Shown here piece by piece: positions 45,534-55,263 of a stretch of DNA of 64,000 nt. Source of the DNA: Flavobacteriales bacterium (lineage in GTDB: Bacteria > Bacteroidota > Bacteroidia > Flavobacteriales_F > PHOS-HE28); contig JADJXF010000018.1 in the NCBI GenBank assembly GCA_016715995.1, positions 91,625 through 155,624 on the forward strand. The letters are read 5' to 3'. The position numbers and the translations under genes were made by a program. The stretch's first letter is position 1. Each line of letters begins with the position of its first letter. Below the pieces are notes generated by a model. It searched no databases. It was given only the letters and a program-made list of their open reading frames with translations, and was not told the origin of the DNA.

Positions 45534-46772
45534 ATGCGCAGCATCCTCCTTCCATTCGCCTTCCTTCCCTTCAGCGTCATGGCCTGCACAGCCTTCAAGG
45601 TGACGCAGGACGGCCGCACCATCGTGGGCTTGAACGAGGATGCCTGGAGCATCAATGCCCAGGTCCGCTTCGAGCAAGGGCGCAACGGCGGATATGGCGC
45701 CATCTACTTCGCCCACTTCAACGGCCACCCGATGCGCGTGATGAACGACCAGATGGGCATGAACGAGGCGGGGTTGGTGTTCGATGGTCTGGTGGTGGGC
45801 CCAGGGACGGTGAAGCGGCGCACAGGAATGCCCGCTATGGAGACCTCGGATGCGATCAACCATGTGATGCGCACGTGCGCTACGGTGCACGAGGTCGAGG
45901 TTTTCCTGCGCACGGTGAACACCGGGCCAATGGCTGGCATGCTCTTCTTCTGCGATGCGGCAGGCGGCTACTTGGTGGTGGAGCCCGACACGATGCTCCT
46001 CGGCCACGACCCATGGTACGCGGTGAGCAACTGGCGGATGAGCAATTGCAGCGACCCGGCCACGATCCCGATACCACGCCTGCAGAACGGCCGCCAATTG
46101 TTGACGAGCGGAAGCGGCGCATCGCCCGAAGAAGCGGAGGAAGTCCTCTCCACCATGGCTGCATGCCGCGCGAAGTTGGGCGAAGGCACCTTGTTCAGCG
46201 TGCTCTTCGATCCCACTGAAGGACAGGCGCACCTCTACTTCTACCACGACTTCAGCGAGCGCCTCACCTTCAATCTGGAGGAAGAACTCACCAAGGGCGA
46301 CCACCGCGTGGACATGGCCTCGCTATTCGGCCCAAGACCCGAATACGAAAAGCTCAGGGCCTACGTCACGCCCTTCCACCAGCGCTGGTTGTTCTGGGCG
46401 ATGCTGGGCTGGCTCGGACTTGCGCTCCTGATTGGCGCGGCATCCTTCGTGCATCTCTGCACCCGCATCATCCTTCGTTTGCGCCGCCGAGCGGCCGGTT
46501 CGCTCATGGTTCCGCTGCTCGGCGCATCCACCACTGCGCTCGTGGCTTTGCTGCTCGGCGTGCTGCTCATGCAAGAAGGGCCGTACTACTTCGGCTTGGG
46601 CGATGTGCATCCCGCCCTGGTCTGGGCGCCCGTTCTCATCGCGTTGATCGGTATAGCCTGGCTGGGCATCGCGAAAAGGAGTGACGCTTCACGGTTGACG
46701 CTCTTGATTGGATCAGCGTTTCTCCTGCCATTGCTATCAGCCCTCACCTATTGGGGTATGCTTCTGCCGTAG
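45534..46772 (+). CDS. Ntn-hydrolase-like protein (linear amide C-N hydrolase type) with C-terminal membrane region
   Basis: A 412-residue protein. The N-terminal signal peptide ends VMA, and the next residue Cys18 (CTAFKV) is the expected nucleophile of an Ntn hydrolase after cleavage. LNEDAWSINAQVRF, DQMGMNEAGLVFDG and the Asn of YAVSNWRMSN fit the penicillin V acylase/choloylglycine-like fold. The last third contains three or four membrane helices (from LFWAMLGWLGLALL), which is unusual for the family. The likely reaction is hydrolysis of an amide bond in the periplasm; the substrate is unknown. Confidence 0.82.
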   Translation: MRSILLPFAFLPFSVMACTAFKVTQDGRTIVGLNEDAWSINAQVRFEQGRNGGYGAIYFAHFNGHPMRVMNDQMGMNEAGLVFDGLVVGPGTVKRRTGMPAMETSDAINHVMRTCATVHEVEVFLRTVNTGPMAGMLFFCDAAGGYLVVEPDTMLLGHDPWYAVSNWRMSNCSDPATIPIPRLQNGRQLLTSGSGASPEEAEEVLSTMAACRAKLGEGTLFSVLFDPTEGQAHLYFYHDFSERLTFNLEEELTKGDHRVDMASLFGPRPEYEKLRAYVTPFHQRWLFWAMLGWLGLALLIGAASFVHLCTRIILRLRRRAAGSLMVPLLGASTTALVALLLGVLLMQEGPYYFGLGDVHPALVWAPVLIALIGIAWLGIAKRSDASRLTLLIGSAFLLPLLSALTYWGMLLP

Positions 46773-46831
46773 GAGGTTATCCACCAATCAGGCGCGGCAG
46801 TTGTGCGCAATCGCTTCCGCAAGCCGACTGT

Positions 46832-47413
46832 CTACCCCGCCCGGCGGAACACCAAGCCTAACCAGCCACGGTCCACGCGGATCTCCTGCAGCAATCCGTT
46901 GCGGTACACGTAGTGGTTCTTCTCCTTGTTGGGCAGCTTCAGGATGTATTCGCCCGGTGCGATGCACTCCACGGCGCACTCGAACAGTTCGCTCTCCACG
47001 AAGACGCTGTCCTGGCCTACCGGTTCCTCGTAATACATGCGCGCCGTGGTCCACGGGTTCTTCGGCAATTCCGCGCTGTACACCTTGTCCGGGTGAACCA
47101 CATAGAGTCCCTGGCCGCCGATGGCGCGCATCGTGCTGCTGTCGCGGAGCTCCCCGCTCACATGCACGGTGGTGAGGCAGCTGGCCACCTTTCCGGAGAT
47201 GTACTGCGTGCGGGCCACCGTGCGCACCTCCCGCTTCCAAAACATGGTGAAGCTGGAATAGGAGATCATCGAGAACGTCACGCGATCGCCCTCGGCCACG
47301 CGCAGCGCATCGATGGTGCCCAGCACTTTATCGTTGTGCAGGATGTTGAAGACGGCATCCTGCGCAACGCTGGTGCATGATGCAAGGAGAAGTACGACGG
47401 AAAGCGCGCGCAT
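46832..47413 (-). CDS. Secreted DUF6134-like protein
   Basis: A 193-residue protein with a signal peptide (MRALSVVLLLASCTSVAQ) whose Cys may allow lipidation. The mature part is beta-rich, and segments such as NKEKNHYVYRNGLLQEIRVDRG resemble DUF6134. That assignment is tentative. The start at 47413 gives the best signal peptide; an upstream ATG at 47437 is not preferred. Confidence 0.65.
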   Translation of the reverse strand: MRALSVVLLLASCTSVAQDAVFNILHNDKVLGTIDALRVAEGDRVTFSMISYSSFTMFWKREVRTVARTQYISGKVASCLTTVHVSGELRDSSTMRAIGGQGLYVVHPDKVYSAELPKNPWTTARMYYEEPVGQDSVFVESELFECAVECIAPGEYILKLPNKEKNHYVYRNGLLQEIRVDRGWLGLVFRRAG

Positions 47414-47449
47414 CAAGTGGATGGAATGCGCGGGCAATGTAGGCGGATG

Positions 47450-48019
47450 CTACCGACCGTATTCCGCCGGGAACACGAATCGATCCGGCCCGCCCGAAGG
47501 GTCCTTCACCACCTTGGGCTTCGCGAACACCTGGTGCGCCAGATAGAGTGCCAGCGCGCCGATTCCTGCCGTCAATGCATTGGCCAGGATCAACCCGGCG
47601 TCGCCCTGGCCCTTGGCCATGGCACCCAGCGCGCTGATAAGCCCCGTCGCCCCGAACACATTCCCCCAACCCACCCACTCGAACACCTGCCCTTGCCAGA
47701 CGTAGATGCTCCAGCCCACCAGCAATGATGCAATGGGCACCAAGCTGAGGTAGGCTGTCGGCATATCCCACCGAATGGCATTCTGCCATACGGGGCCAAG
47801 GACACGCAATAAGGCCGAGACCGCGATGAGACCGAGCAAAGCCAGGTGCATTCCGCGATAGCGCTCTTTGGACCACAGCGTGGGCATGTAACGCAGCAGC
47901 TCCGCGATCTTCTTCAGCTTGGCCTCGGGGTGCTCGATCACGAGGGTGTCGAACACCGCCTGCTTGGGTATGCCGAAACCTAGGAGTTCCTTCGCCTTGT
48001 TGCGGATGGCTTTGCTCAT
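47450..48019 (-). CDS. Small membrane protein with an N-terminal cytoplasmic helix region
   Basis: A 189-residue protein. Residues 1-50 are charged and helical (MSKAIRNKAKELLGFGIPKQAV, which reads like a winged-helix or coiled segment). Four hydrophobic segments follow (from MHLALLGLIAVSALL to LALYLAHQVF). No transporter motif is recognised. The gene is divergent from the T9SS gene at 48140 and ends 36 bases before the DUF6134-like gene on the same strand. Confidence 0.7.
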   Translation of the reverse strand: MSKAIRNKAKELLGFGIPKQAVFDTLVIEHPEAKLKKIAELLRYMPTLWSKERYRGMHLALLGLIAVSALLRVLGPVWQNAIRWDMPTAYLSLVPIASLLVGWSIYVWQGQVFEWVGWGNVFGATGLISALGAMAKGQGDAGLILANALTAGIGALALYLAHQVFAKPKVVKDPSGGPDRFVFPAEYGR

Positions 48020-48125
48020 GGAGGGCGAAGGTGCGGAGCACAGGGCAACGCCAATCGCCGCCCGTGGAGGAAAGGCACCAAACATCCCAAGGGCAGCGAA
48101 TGGACCTTGTCCGCCGTCTGCCGAA

Positions 48126-48133
48126 TACATTTG
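48126..48133 (+). promoter_or_regulatory. -7 box TACATTTG, 6 bases before the start codon at 48140
   Basis: An exact TAnnTTTG match. The -33-type CTTG at 48106-48109 is 16 bases upstream, close to the expected spacing. Its nearness to the ATG suggests a leaderless mRNA. Confidence 0.6.
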
Positions 48134-48139
48134 TTAGGC

Positions 48140-49009
48140 ATGCGTGCATTCCTCCTTGCTCTTGCGATTACGCCGCACATCGGAACCGCCCAGAGCTGGT
48201 GCCCACCGGGGGCCACATGGGTTCACGATTACGCAGACCACATGTTCAACGGCGGGTTCGGCGTTACACGCGTGGTGTATGAAGGCGATTCCTTCGTCGG
48301 TGGCTTCACCGCGCAGAAACTTCGGGAGACGAACGTGATCGCGCCATGGGGTTCAACGCAATATGCTTCGCAGACGAACAGCATCCCCATTCTCACGCGC
48401 TACGAGGATGACGTCGTGTACCTGTGGAACTGGAACAACGTCTTCGACACACTGATGTGGTTCAGTGCCACACCGGGCCAGTATTGGCAAGCACCCGGGC
48501 TAGATGATCCCTTTGCGCGCATCACGGTCCTCGACACATCCACCGTGGTGATCGATGGCGAGCCGTTGCGACAGCTCATTGTGGAGTTCGGTGATTGGGA
48601 GGGCATCCCAGCTGACACCTTGCGCGAGCGGCTTGGCTATTCATTCAACTACCTCAACGGCTGGTCGTGGTTCCTGACGGACATGCCTTGGGCTGGGTTG
48701 CGGTGCTACCGCGATGAGGAGATCTCATTCAGTGCGGCTGGGGTGACGGATTGCGGCTTCACGCTTTCGATTGGTGATGCCGTGGACAATTCTGCGCCCG
48801 TCTTATTCCCCAACCCCGGCACCACCCACTTCACCGTAACACCGCCACCCGGCCCGCACACCATCTCCCTCGTCGATGCCATAGGCCGCGAGGTGCTGCA
48901 TCTGCGCGCGTCAGAGCAAAGACAGGTAATCAGCACCGCCCATCTGGTACCCGGGCTTTACATGGTCCGTGTGGATGACCAAGCTCCGCTTCGCTGGGTG
49001 AAGGAGTAA
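48140..49009 (+). CDS. Secreted T9SS protein, 289 residues
   Basis: A signal peptide (MRAFLLALAITPHIGTAQ) precedes a Cys-containing beta-rich domain (QSWCPPGATWVHDYADHM at its start). The T9SS tail contains LFPNPGTTHFTV, HTISLVDAIGREVLHLR and VPGLYMVRVD, ending LRWVKE. No enzyme motif was identified. The gene begins 6 bases after a TACATTTG box. Confidence 0.87.
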   Translation: MRAFLLALAITPHIGTAQSWCPPGATWVHDYADHMFNGGFGVTRVVYEGDSFVGGFTAQKLRETNVIAPWGSTQYASQTNSIPILTRYEDDVVYLWNWNNVFDTLMWFSATPGQYWQAPGLDDPFARITVLDTSTVVIDGEPLRQLIVEFGDWEGIPADTLRERLGYSFNYLNGWSWFLTDMPWAGLRCYRDEEISFSAAGVTDCGFTLSIGDAVDNSAPVLFPNPGTTHFTVTPPPGPHTISLVDAIGREVLHLRASEQRQVISTAHLVPGLYMVRVDDQAPLRWVKE

Positions 49010-49100
49010 CGGTTCAACGGATCGTGGATATCCGGCAGCCCCAATTCCACCGCATACAGGCAATTCCTCTACTTTCACCTGCGTCAAGGGTGCAGGCCGC

Positions 49101-50945
49101 ATGCGACGAATCACCACCATCATCGCCATTTCCGCTGCTGTGCTGGCGCACGCCCAGTGTCCGAACAACAACGTGCTCTTCAACGTGACCGCTACCCCGG
49201 CGAGCTGCCCCGGCAGCATCACGGCCAATTGCATCTTCGGCGGCGAGTACGTGCTGGTGAACGTGGTGGCCGGCAACACGTACACCTTCAGCACCTGCGG
49301 CGGCGCGGCCTGGGACACGCAGATCACGCTATACAACAACGCCGGTGGCGGTTCGCTCGGTTACAACGACGATTTCTGCGGGCTGCAGAGCACCGTGACC
49401 TGGGTGGCCACCTTCACCGGGCAGCTGCGCGTGCTGATTGACCTGTACAACTGCGCATCGAACTTCTCCTGCGCCAACCTCACCGTCACCTGCGTGCCGC
49501 CTTCGGTGCCGAGCGATTGCGTGTACATGCTCACGCTATCCGACAGCTTCAGCGATGGCTGGGGCACTTCGTTCGTTGGCGTCAGCATCAATGGAGGGCC
49601 CGTCCAGAACTACACCGTCCCGTTCGGCGTGCCGTCCACCACCATCCCGATCCCGGTGAACATCGGTGACGTGGTGGTGTTGAGCTACAATGCCAGCGGC
49701 GCGTGGCAGACCGATAATTCCTTCACGCTCATGCTCAGCGGCGGCGTGCTCTACTCCTCCGGATCGCCGCCGACTGCAGGCACAGTGTACGCCGCTACGG
49801 TCACCTGCACCCCGCCGCCCGCTTCGCAGGAGGATTGCATCGGTGCGATGACGATCTGCAGCAACCTGTCGCTGAACAACAACACCAACCATACCGGCGG
49901 CGTGGTAGACATCCATCCGGGCAACAGCGGCTGTCTCGATACGCAGGAGTACCAAGGCACCTGGTACGTGTTCTCGCCCAGCGCAGGGGGCAACCTCGGC
50001 TTCACCATCCTGCCGAACGGCCCCGACGATTATGACTGGGCGGTGTGGGGTCCGTATCTCCCCGGAACGACCCCCGGCAGCATCTGCCCGCCTGCCGGCC
50101 CGCCCATCCGCTGCGCGGCCTCCAGCGGCCCGGCCACCTTCAACAACACCGGCAGCTACGGCACCGGCATGGGCCACGCCACCTTCTCTCCGCCGCAATT
50201 CGCCAGCACAGCCGTGAGCTATGGCATACCCGCAACCACCGACATCTGCCCCTTGGTCGCGCCGCAGCGCTGCGGCTGGGTGCCAGGCATGCAGGTCACC
50301 ATTGGGCAGGTGTACCTCATGTACATCAGCAATTGGTCGCAGACGAACTCCGGCTTCAGCCTGAACTGGAACCTGCAGAACGGCGCGTCGCTGGAATGCG
50401 TGATCCTGCCCATGGACCTCTTCGCCTTCGATGCCCATGCACGCGATGGCCGGGTCTCGCTCAACTGGTCGGTTGGGCGCGAGAAGGACGAGCGGCGGTA
50501 CGAAGTGGAGCGCTCGGCGCATGGCACGGCCTACCAGCTCATCGGCACGGTGGCGGGCAGCGGCTCCTCACCGGGCGCGCACCACTACAGCTTCGTGGAT
50601 GAGGCCCCGCCGATGGGCGTGGTGACCTACCGGCTGAAGCTCGTGGACACTGGTGATGCCGGAACGTATTCCGTGGAGCGCGTGGTGCTCATCGGCCACA
50701 ACGGGGGCGGCTTGTTGCTGGTACCGAATCCTGGCAAGGACCTCATAGATGTGATGATCCCGGAATCGTTGGAAGAGGGATGGCTAACGCTGATGGATGC
50801 AACCGGACGGATGGTCCTGCGCGCGCGGACCCAAGGCACATCCACACGGCTGGATGCCTCGCCCTTCCCCAGCGGCCTCTATGCGGTCCTGCTCACGGAT
50901 GAGCATGGCCGTGCTGTGGCGCGCAGCACGTGGATCAAGGAGTGA
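49101..50945 (+). CDS. Large secreted T9SS protein, 614 residues
   Basis: A signal peptide (MRRITTIIAISAAVLAHAQ) is followed by repeated Cys-rich beta domains (TYTFSTCGGAAWDTQITLYNN; SLGYNDDFCGLQ) that resemble pre-peptidase-type or CUB-like carbohydrate-binding folds. DCVYMLTLSDSFSDGWG and related stretches recur. A later region (VSLNWSVGREKDERRYEVERS) looks like a fibronectin-like segment, and the tail (LVPNPGKDLIDVMI, LDASPFPSGLYAVLL) is T9SS. Probably an adhesive or matrix protein. Confidence 0.88.
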   Translation: MRRITTIIAISAAVLAHAQCPNNNVLFNVTATPASCPGSITANCIFGGEYVLVNVVAGNTYTFSTCGGAAWDTQITLYNNAGGGSLGYNDDFCGLQSTVTWVATFTGQLRVLIDLYNCASNFSCANLTVTCVPPSVPSDCVYMLTLSDSFSDGWGTSFVGVSINGGPVQNYTVPFGVPSTTIPIPVNIGDVVVLSYNASGAWQTDNSFTLMLSGGVLYSSGSPPTAGTVYAATVTCTPPPASQEDCIGAMTICSNLSLNNNTNHTGGVVDIHPGNSGCLDTQEYQGTWYVFSPSAGGNLGFTILPNGPDDYDWAVWGPYLPGTTPGSICPPAGPPIRCAASSGPATFNNTGSYGTGMGHATFSPPQFASTAVSYGIPATTDICPLVAPQRCGWVPGMQVTIGQVYLMYISNWSQTNSGFSLNWNLQNGASLECVILPMDLFAFDAHARDGRVSLNWSVGREKDERRYEVERSAHGTAYQLIGTVAGSGSSPGAHHYSFVDEAPPMGVVTYRLKLVDTGDAGTYSVERVVLIGHNGGGLLLVPNPGKDLIDVMIPESLEEGWLTLMDATGRMVLRARTQGTSTRLDASPFPSGLYAVLLTDEHGRAVARSTWIKE

Positions 50946-50949
50946 TCGC

Positions 50950-51681
50950 CTAGTAAGGGATCAGCCGCCCGCTACCGTTGATGGTGCTGGAGATGATGTC
51001 AGGCGACCCGCCGTAGTACACATCACCCACGTCATCGATCCGCACGTTCAACGTGCCGTTGGTGAAACAGCGGATATCCGCCACACCGCCGTTGTTCACG
51101 TTCACCGTGGATGCGACGACCCCGCGCGCATCGATGGGCGCCATGATGCCGCTGAAGACCTCCAGCAATCCAGTGCTGCCGTGCAACGTGATGGATCCCG
51201 CGCCGGTATGCATGGCGATGTCGGACCGCGCGGTGCGCAGCAGCAGTTGCGCACGTCCTTCGGCGCCCCATTGCTCCAGCAGGAAGTAGTCGCATCGGAT
51301 TGAGTCGGTGCATGCGATATCGCCGGTGCCGCGGACAGTCAGGCGGCAGATGTCCTCCACCGGCACATGCACCGTGATGCGCGGCTTGAAGCTGCGCACC
51401 CAGTTGCACGTCATCGCGCTCCGGATGCGCAAGGTGCCGTCCTTCACCTCCGTGGTCACTTGATCGAGCAGGTTGCGGCCGGCTTCCACCGCGATGGTGC
51501 CGGGAGCGCGGTCCTCCAGCACCAGGTCAATGCGATCACTCAGGTCGATGGCGGTGAACGCTCCAACAGCGCGCTCGTCCACGCTCACCGGACCGGTGCT
51601 GGTGATGCAATCGTCCCATTGCTCGCGCTGGCACCCGGCAAGCGCGATGAGCAGCAGCGGAAGCAGGCGTCTCAGTTCCAT
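50950..51681 (-). CDS. GIN-domain (DUF2807) lipoprotein
   Basis: A 243-residue protein whose N-terminus (RRLLPLLLIALAGCQRE) has a lipobox with Cys17. AFTAIDLSDRIDLVLEDRAPGTIAVEAG is the start of a GIN/DUF2807 domain, a right-handed beta-helix-like module common in Bacteroidota envelope proteins. It converges on the T9SS gene at 49101 and overlaps the PagL-like gene by 10 bases, so the two are coupled. The role is unknown. Confidence 0.85.
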   Translation of the reverse strand: MELRRLLPLLLIALAGCQREQWDDCITSTGPVSVDERAVGAFTAIDLSDRIDLVLEDRAPGTIAVEAGRNLLDQVTTEVKDGTLRIRSAMTCNWVRSFKPRITVHVPVEDICRLTVRGTGDIACTDSIRCDYFLLEQWGAEGRAQLLLRTARSDIAMHTGAGSITLHGSTGLLEVFSGIMAPIDARGVVASTVNVNNGGVADIRCFTNGTLNVRIDDVGDVYYGGSPDIISSTINGSGRLIPY

Positions 51682-52736
51682 CGGTATCCGATGCCGAACT
51701 CCCAGTGGTCGGCGGTGGCGAAGTGTGTCTTGAGGCTGCCGCTGGCGATCAGGTGCCGCCCGATGCGGTAGCGCCCGCCGATGCGCTGGTACACCGGCGC
51801 GTCGTCGTCGATCGGACTGAGCGCATAGGCGCCGAAGTGGAAGAGCAGTTCGCTTCGGCCCAGGAGCAGGGCAGCGCCGCCATGAACACCCAATTGCGTG
51901 AGGGCGAGCCGGTCGCCTTCCTTCAGATCCTCATCAGCGGTGCGCAGATCGCCCTTGTTGAACACGTCGATGCCTGCGCTCCAAGCTCCCTTCCGTCCCA
52001 GCCGCCACGAGGCATCGCCACAAAGTGTCCACACACTGTGCTGGCCGTTGAGCGGACGGCCATTCTCGCTCAGGCCCACCGCGCCGATGATGCTGAACTC
52101 GCGATGCGGCCGTTCAAACGCAGCGGTGTCCACGGTCGCCATCGGCACATGTGCGCGCAGCGCGTATGCAATGCCCACGGAGGCGGAGAGGAAGTTGAGT
52201 CCGAGGTTCGGCTGCTTCAGGCTGCCATTGCTCCAGTGATCAACAGCGATGCCGACCGTTCCCACGAGCCGGCCGGCCTCATAGCGCAGCTCGGGCATGA
52301 GCTGGATGGCGGCGTTGATGCGCGAGCCGATGGCGATCTGCCGGGTGTTCACGCGCCGGTCGAAAGGCTTGGCAATGAAGCCCACCCCCCAGCCCACCCG
52401 CAATCCGAACGAGAAGCGCTCGCCGTGCGTGAGGGGCATGGTGAGGTACGGGATCAATCCGATGGCATCGCCGATGTGCCGCGGGTTGGCCATGCGGGTA
52501 TGCACCGCGAGCAATCCGTAGCGCGGCATGCCATAGGCGCGGTGCCATGGCCGGTCGCCGCTCACCTGCCGCTCGATGAAGAGCTCGCTGGCCCCGGCAT
52601 GGCCCTCCACCAGGATCCAACTAACCGGCCGGTGCGCCCAGAGGAAGCCGAAGTGGCCGCGCGCGCCGATGGACCAGGGTTGCTGGGCAAAAGCCCCGCA
52701 GGCCAACAATCCCGTTGCGAGAACCAGCACGCGCAT
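51672..52736 (-). CDS. PagL-like lipid A 3-O-deacylase / acyloxyacyl hydrolase family protein
   Basis: A 354-residue outer-membrane beta-barrel protein with a signal peptide. The segment VDHWSNGSLKQPNLGLNF has the His and Ser of the PagL-type catalytic motif (H-x-S-N-G), and the C-terminus (FGIGYRWN) ends with an aromatic-type barrel signature. It would remove acyl chains from lipid A. The ATG at 52736 is preferred over an in-frame TTG. It overlaps the GIN gene by 10 bases and lies 18 bases from ppx. Confidence 0.85.
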   Translation of the reverse strand: MRVLVLATGLLACGAFAQQPWSIGARGHFGFLWAHRPVSWILVEGHAGASELFIERQVSGDRPWHRAYGMPRYGLLAVHTRMANPRHIGDAIGLIPYLTMPLTHGERFSFGLRVGWGVGFIAKPFDRRVNTRQIAIGSRINAAIQLMPELRYEAGRLVGTVGIAVDHWSNGSLKQPNLGLNFLSASVGIAYALRAHVPMATVDTAAFERPHREFSIIGAVGLSENGRPLNGQHSVWTLCGDASWRLGRKGAWSAGIDVFNKGDLRTADEDLKEGDRLALTQLGVHGGAALLLGRSELLFHFGAYALSPIDDDAPVYQRIGGRYRIGRHLIASGSLKTHFATADHWEFGIGYRWN

Positions 52737-52754
52737 CGTCAGCAAAGGAAGGGG

Positions 52755-53679
52755 CTAGCTGAGCACAGGCTCGTTGCGCGGGTAGCGCACGTTGCCGTAC
52801 TGCTTCATGTACATGTCGTAGATGATGCCATCGGCGAGACCCACCTTGGGCACGAAGACCTCGTCGATGTCGGCGAACTCCATGATGCGGAGGAAGATGT
52901 CGGCGGCGGGTATGATCACATCGGCGCGGTCGGGGCGCAAGCGCAGTTGGCGCACGCGGTCCTCGAAGGAGAATGAGGCGATGCGGTCGCGCTGCTGCTG
53001 GATGTCGCCGCGCGCAAGCGGCTCGCCGAAGAGGTTGCCGTTCTCCTTGAAGATGCGGTTGATGTTGCCGCCGGTGCCGATGGCCAGGAGCTGGCCGTGC
53101 TGCGCGCGCAGCTCGTCGAGGAACTCCTGAATGGCCACCCAGTTATCGGGGTCCACCTTGCCCTTCAGCATACGCACGGTGCCGATCTTGAAGCTGGCGC
53201 TCTTCACGCGGCGCCCATTCTCCAGCCAGGTGAGCTCGGTGCTGCCGCCGCCCACGTCGATGTACAGGTAGCTGCGGTCCTTCAGCAGGTCCTGGGTCCA
53301 GAAGGTATTGGTGAGCAGGTCCGCCTCCTTCTTGCCGCTGATGGTCTCGATGTGGACGCCGCTCTCCATCTCCACCCGCGTGCGCACCTCGTCGGTGTTG
53401 GTGGCCTCGCGCATGGCGCTGGTGGCGCAGCAGCGCATGTACTTCACGCCGTATACCTCGGCGAGGAGCCGGAAGGCCTTGAGGCTCTTGCTGAGGTAAT
53501 CGCGCTTGGCTGCTGATGGCGCCGCCGTCGAACACGTCCTCGCCCAAGCGGATGGGCACGCGCACGAGCGTCTGCTTCTTGATGATCGGATGGTCGTCGC
53601 GCTCGATCACCTCACCGACCAGCAGGCGCACGGCATTGGAGCCGATGTCGATGGCGGCGTAAGTGAGGTCGCTGTCCAC
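52755..53679 (-). CDS. Exopolyphosphatase / Ppx-GppA family phosphatase, one frame break
   Basis: The enzyme hydrolyses polyphosphate or pppGpp. The N-terminus (LTYAAIDIGSNAVRLLV) and YIDVGGGSTELTWLENG with IGTGGNINRIF are the two ASKHA motifs. The frame shifts near 53510, where one extra base lies after ISS, and continues with KRDYLSKSLKAF and KYMRCCATSAMREATN. About 308 codons in total. The start is a GTG at 53679 with a TAGATTCG box 4 bases upstream. Which of Ppx or GppA it is cannot be told. Confidence 0.9.
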
Positions 53680-53683
53680 GGGG

Positions 53684-53691
53684 CGAATCTA
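53684..53691 (-). promoter_or_regulatory. -7 box TAGATTCG before ppx
   Basis: TAGATTCG lies 4 bases before the GTG start of the ppx gene on the minus strand. The run reads TTCGCCCC followed by GTG, as at hutI and trmD (TTTGCCCC then GTG). Confidence 0.55.
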
Positions 53692-53736
53692 TTGCAGGAG
53701 CCGGTCCTTTCGCTTCCTTCGCCGTACCCAACGACC

Positions 53737-55263
53737 ATGAGCACCACTTCCGCCAAACGCAGCGGCGTCGACCGCTTCCTCGCAATCATCGAGCGCGCGG
53801 GCAACGCGCTCCCTCACCCGGCCACGCTCTTCGCGATCCTCGCCCTCGTGGTGGTGGTGATCAGCTGGATCGCCGACCTCAGCGGGATGAGCGCCATCCA
53901 CCCGGCCACGGGCGCGTCGGTGACGCCGAAGAACCTGCTGAGCGCCGAGGGCCTGCACTTCATCCTCACCAAGATGGTGGTGAACTTCACGGGCTTCGCA
54001 CCGCTGGGCACCGTGCTTGTCGCGCTGCTTGGCATCGGCATCGCCGAGGGCAGTGGATTGATAGGTGCCGTCCTGCGAGCGGTGGTGCTGGCATCGCCGA
54101 AGAAGCTGCTCACGTTCGTGATCGTATTCGCGGGCGTGATGAGCAATGCGGCGAGCGAGGTGGGCTACGTGCTGCTGGTGCCGCTGGCGGCGGTGATCTT
54201 CCTCGCGGCCGGACGGCATCCGCTCGCGGGCCTCGCGGCCGCGTTCGCTGGCGTGAGCGGCGGATACAGCGCCAACCTGCTGCTGGGAACGATCGACCCG
54301 TTGCTGGCCGGCCTGAGCCAAGAGGCCGCGCGCATCATCAAGCCGGACTATCTGGTGAACCCCGCGTGCAACTATTACTTCATGGCAGTGAGCACCTTCC
54401 TGATCGCGGGCCTGGGCACATGGGTCACCGAGCGGGTGGTGGTGCCGCGCTTGGGCGCCTACAACGGCGAAGAGAAACCGGAGGAGGTTCGCAGCGCCAC
54501 GCCCGAGGAGCGCAAGGGCATGCGCTACGCCCTCATCACCGTGCTCGCCGTGGTGGGCATCATCCTCTGGGGGCTGGTGCCGGAGCAGGGTTTCCTGCGC
54601 GATCCGAAGACCTTCGAGATCCTGCACTCGCCCTTCATGAGCGGCATCGTGGCGCTGATCTTCCTGAGCGCATCGCTGGCCGGCATCGCGTACGGCATCG
54701 GCGCGGGCACGTTCAAGAGCGACAACGACGTGATGAAGGGCATGGCCAAGAGCATGGAGACGCTCGGCAGCTACATCGTGCTGGTGTTCTTCGCGGCGCA
54801 GTTCGTGGCGTATTTCAACGAGACCAACTTGGGCCTCATCCTCGCCATCAAGGGCGCGGCCATGCTCAAGGCCGCCAACCTGGGCCCCATCCCGCTCATG
54901 CTCTGCTTCGTGCTCATCAGCGCCACCATCAACCTGATCATGGGGAGCGCCAGCGCGAAGTGGGCTATTATGGCGCCGGTCTTCATCCCCATGTTCATGC
55001 TGCTGGGCTACTCGCCGGAATTCACGCAGATGGCCTACCGCGTGGGCGACAGCGTCACCAACATCATCAGTCCGATGATGAGCTACTTCGCATTGATCGT
55101 GGCGTTCATCGCGCGGTACGACAAGAAGGCGGGCATCGGCACGGTGATCAGCACCATGCTCCCCTACTCCATCGCGTTCCTGATCGGCTGGAGCGTGCTC
55201 CTGGTGATCTGGGTGCTGCTGGAACTGCCGCTCGGGCCGGGGGCGAGCATGTTCATCAAGTAG
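53737..55263 (+). CDS. AbgT family transporter
   Basis: A 508-residue multi-pass membrane protein. Segments such as NALPHPATLFAILALVVVV, MSNAASEVGYVLLVPLAA, AFAGVSGGYSANLLLG and the MGSASAKWAIMAPVF stretch fit the AbgT family, whose members export sulfonamide-type drugs or import p-aminobenzoyl-glutamate. Which role applies here is not known. The ATG at 53737 fits the family N-terminus. The gene is divergent from ppx. Confidence 0.93.
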   Translation: MSTTSAKRSGVDRFLAIIERAGNALPHPATLFAILALVVVVISWIADLSGMSAIHPATGASVTPKNLLSAEGLHFILTKMVVNFTGFAPLGTVLVALLGIGIAEGSGLIGAVLRAVVLASPKKLLTFVIVFAGVMSNAASEVGYVLLVPLAAVIFLAAGRHPLAGLAAAFAGVSGGYSANLLLGTIDPLLAGLSQEAARIIKPDYLVNPACNYYFMAVSTFLIAGLGTWVTERVVVPRLGAYNGEEKPEEVRSATPEERKGMRYALITVLAVVGIILWGLVPEQGFLRDPKTFEILHSPFMSGIVALIFLSASLAGIAYGIGAGTFKSDNDVMKGMAKSMETLGSYIVLVFFAAQFVAYFNETNLGLILAIKGAAMLKAANLGPIPLMLCFVLISATINLIMGSASAKWAIMAPVFIPMFMLLGYSPEFTQMAYRVGDSVTNIISPMMSYFALIVAFIARYDKKAGIGTVISTMLPYSIAFLIGWSVLLVIWVLLELPLGPGASMFIK

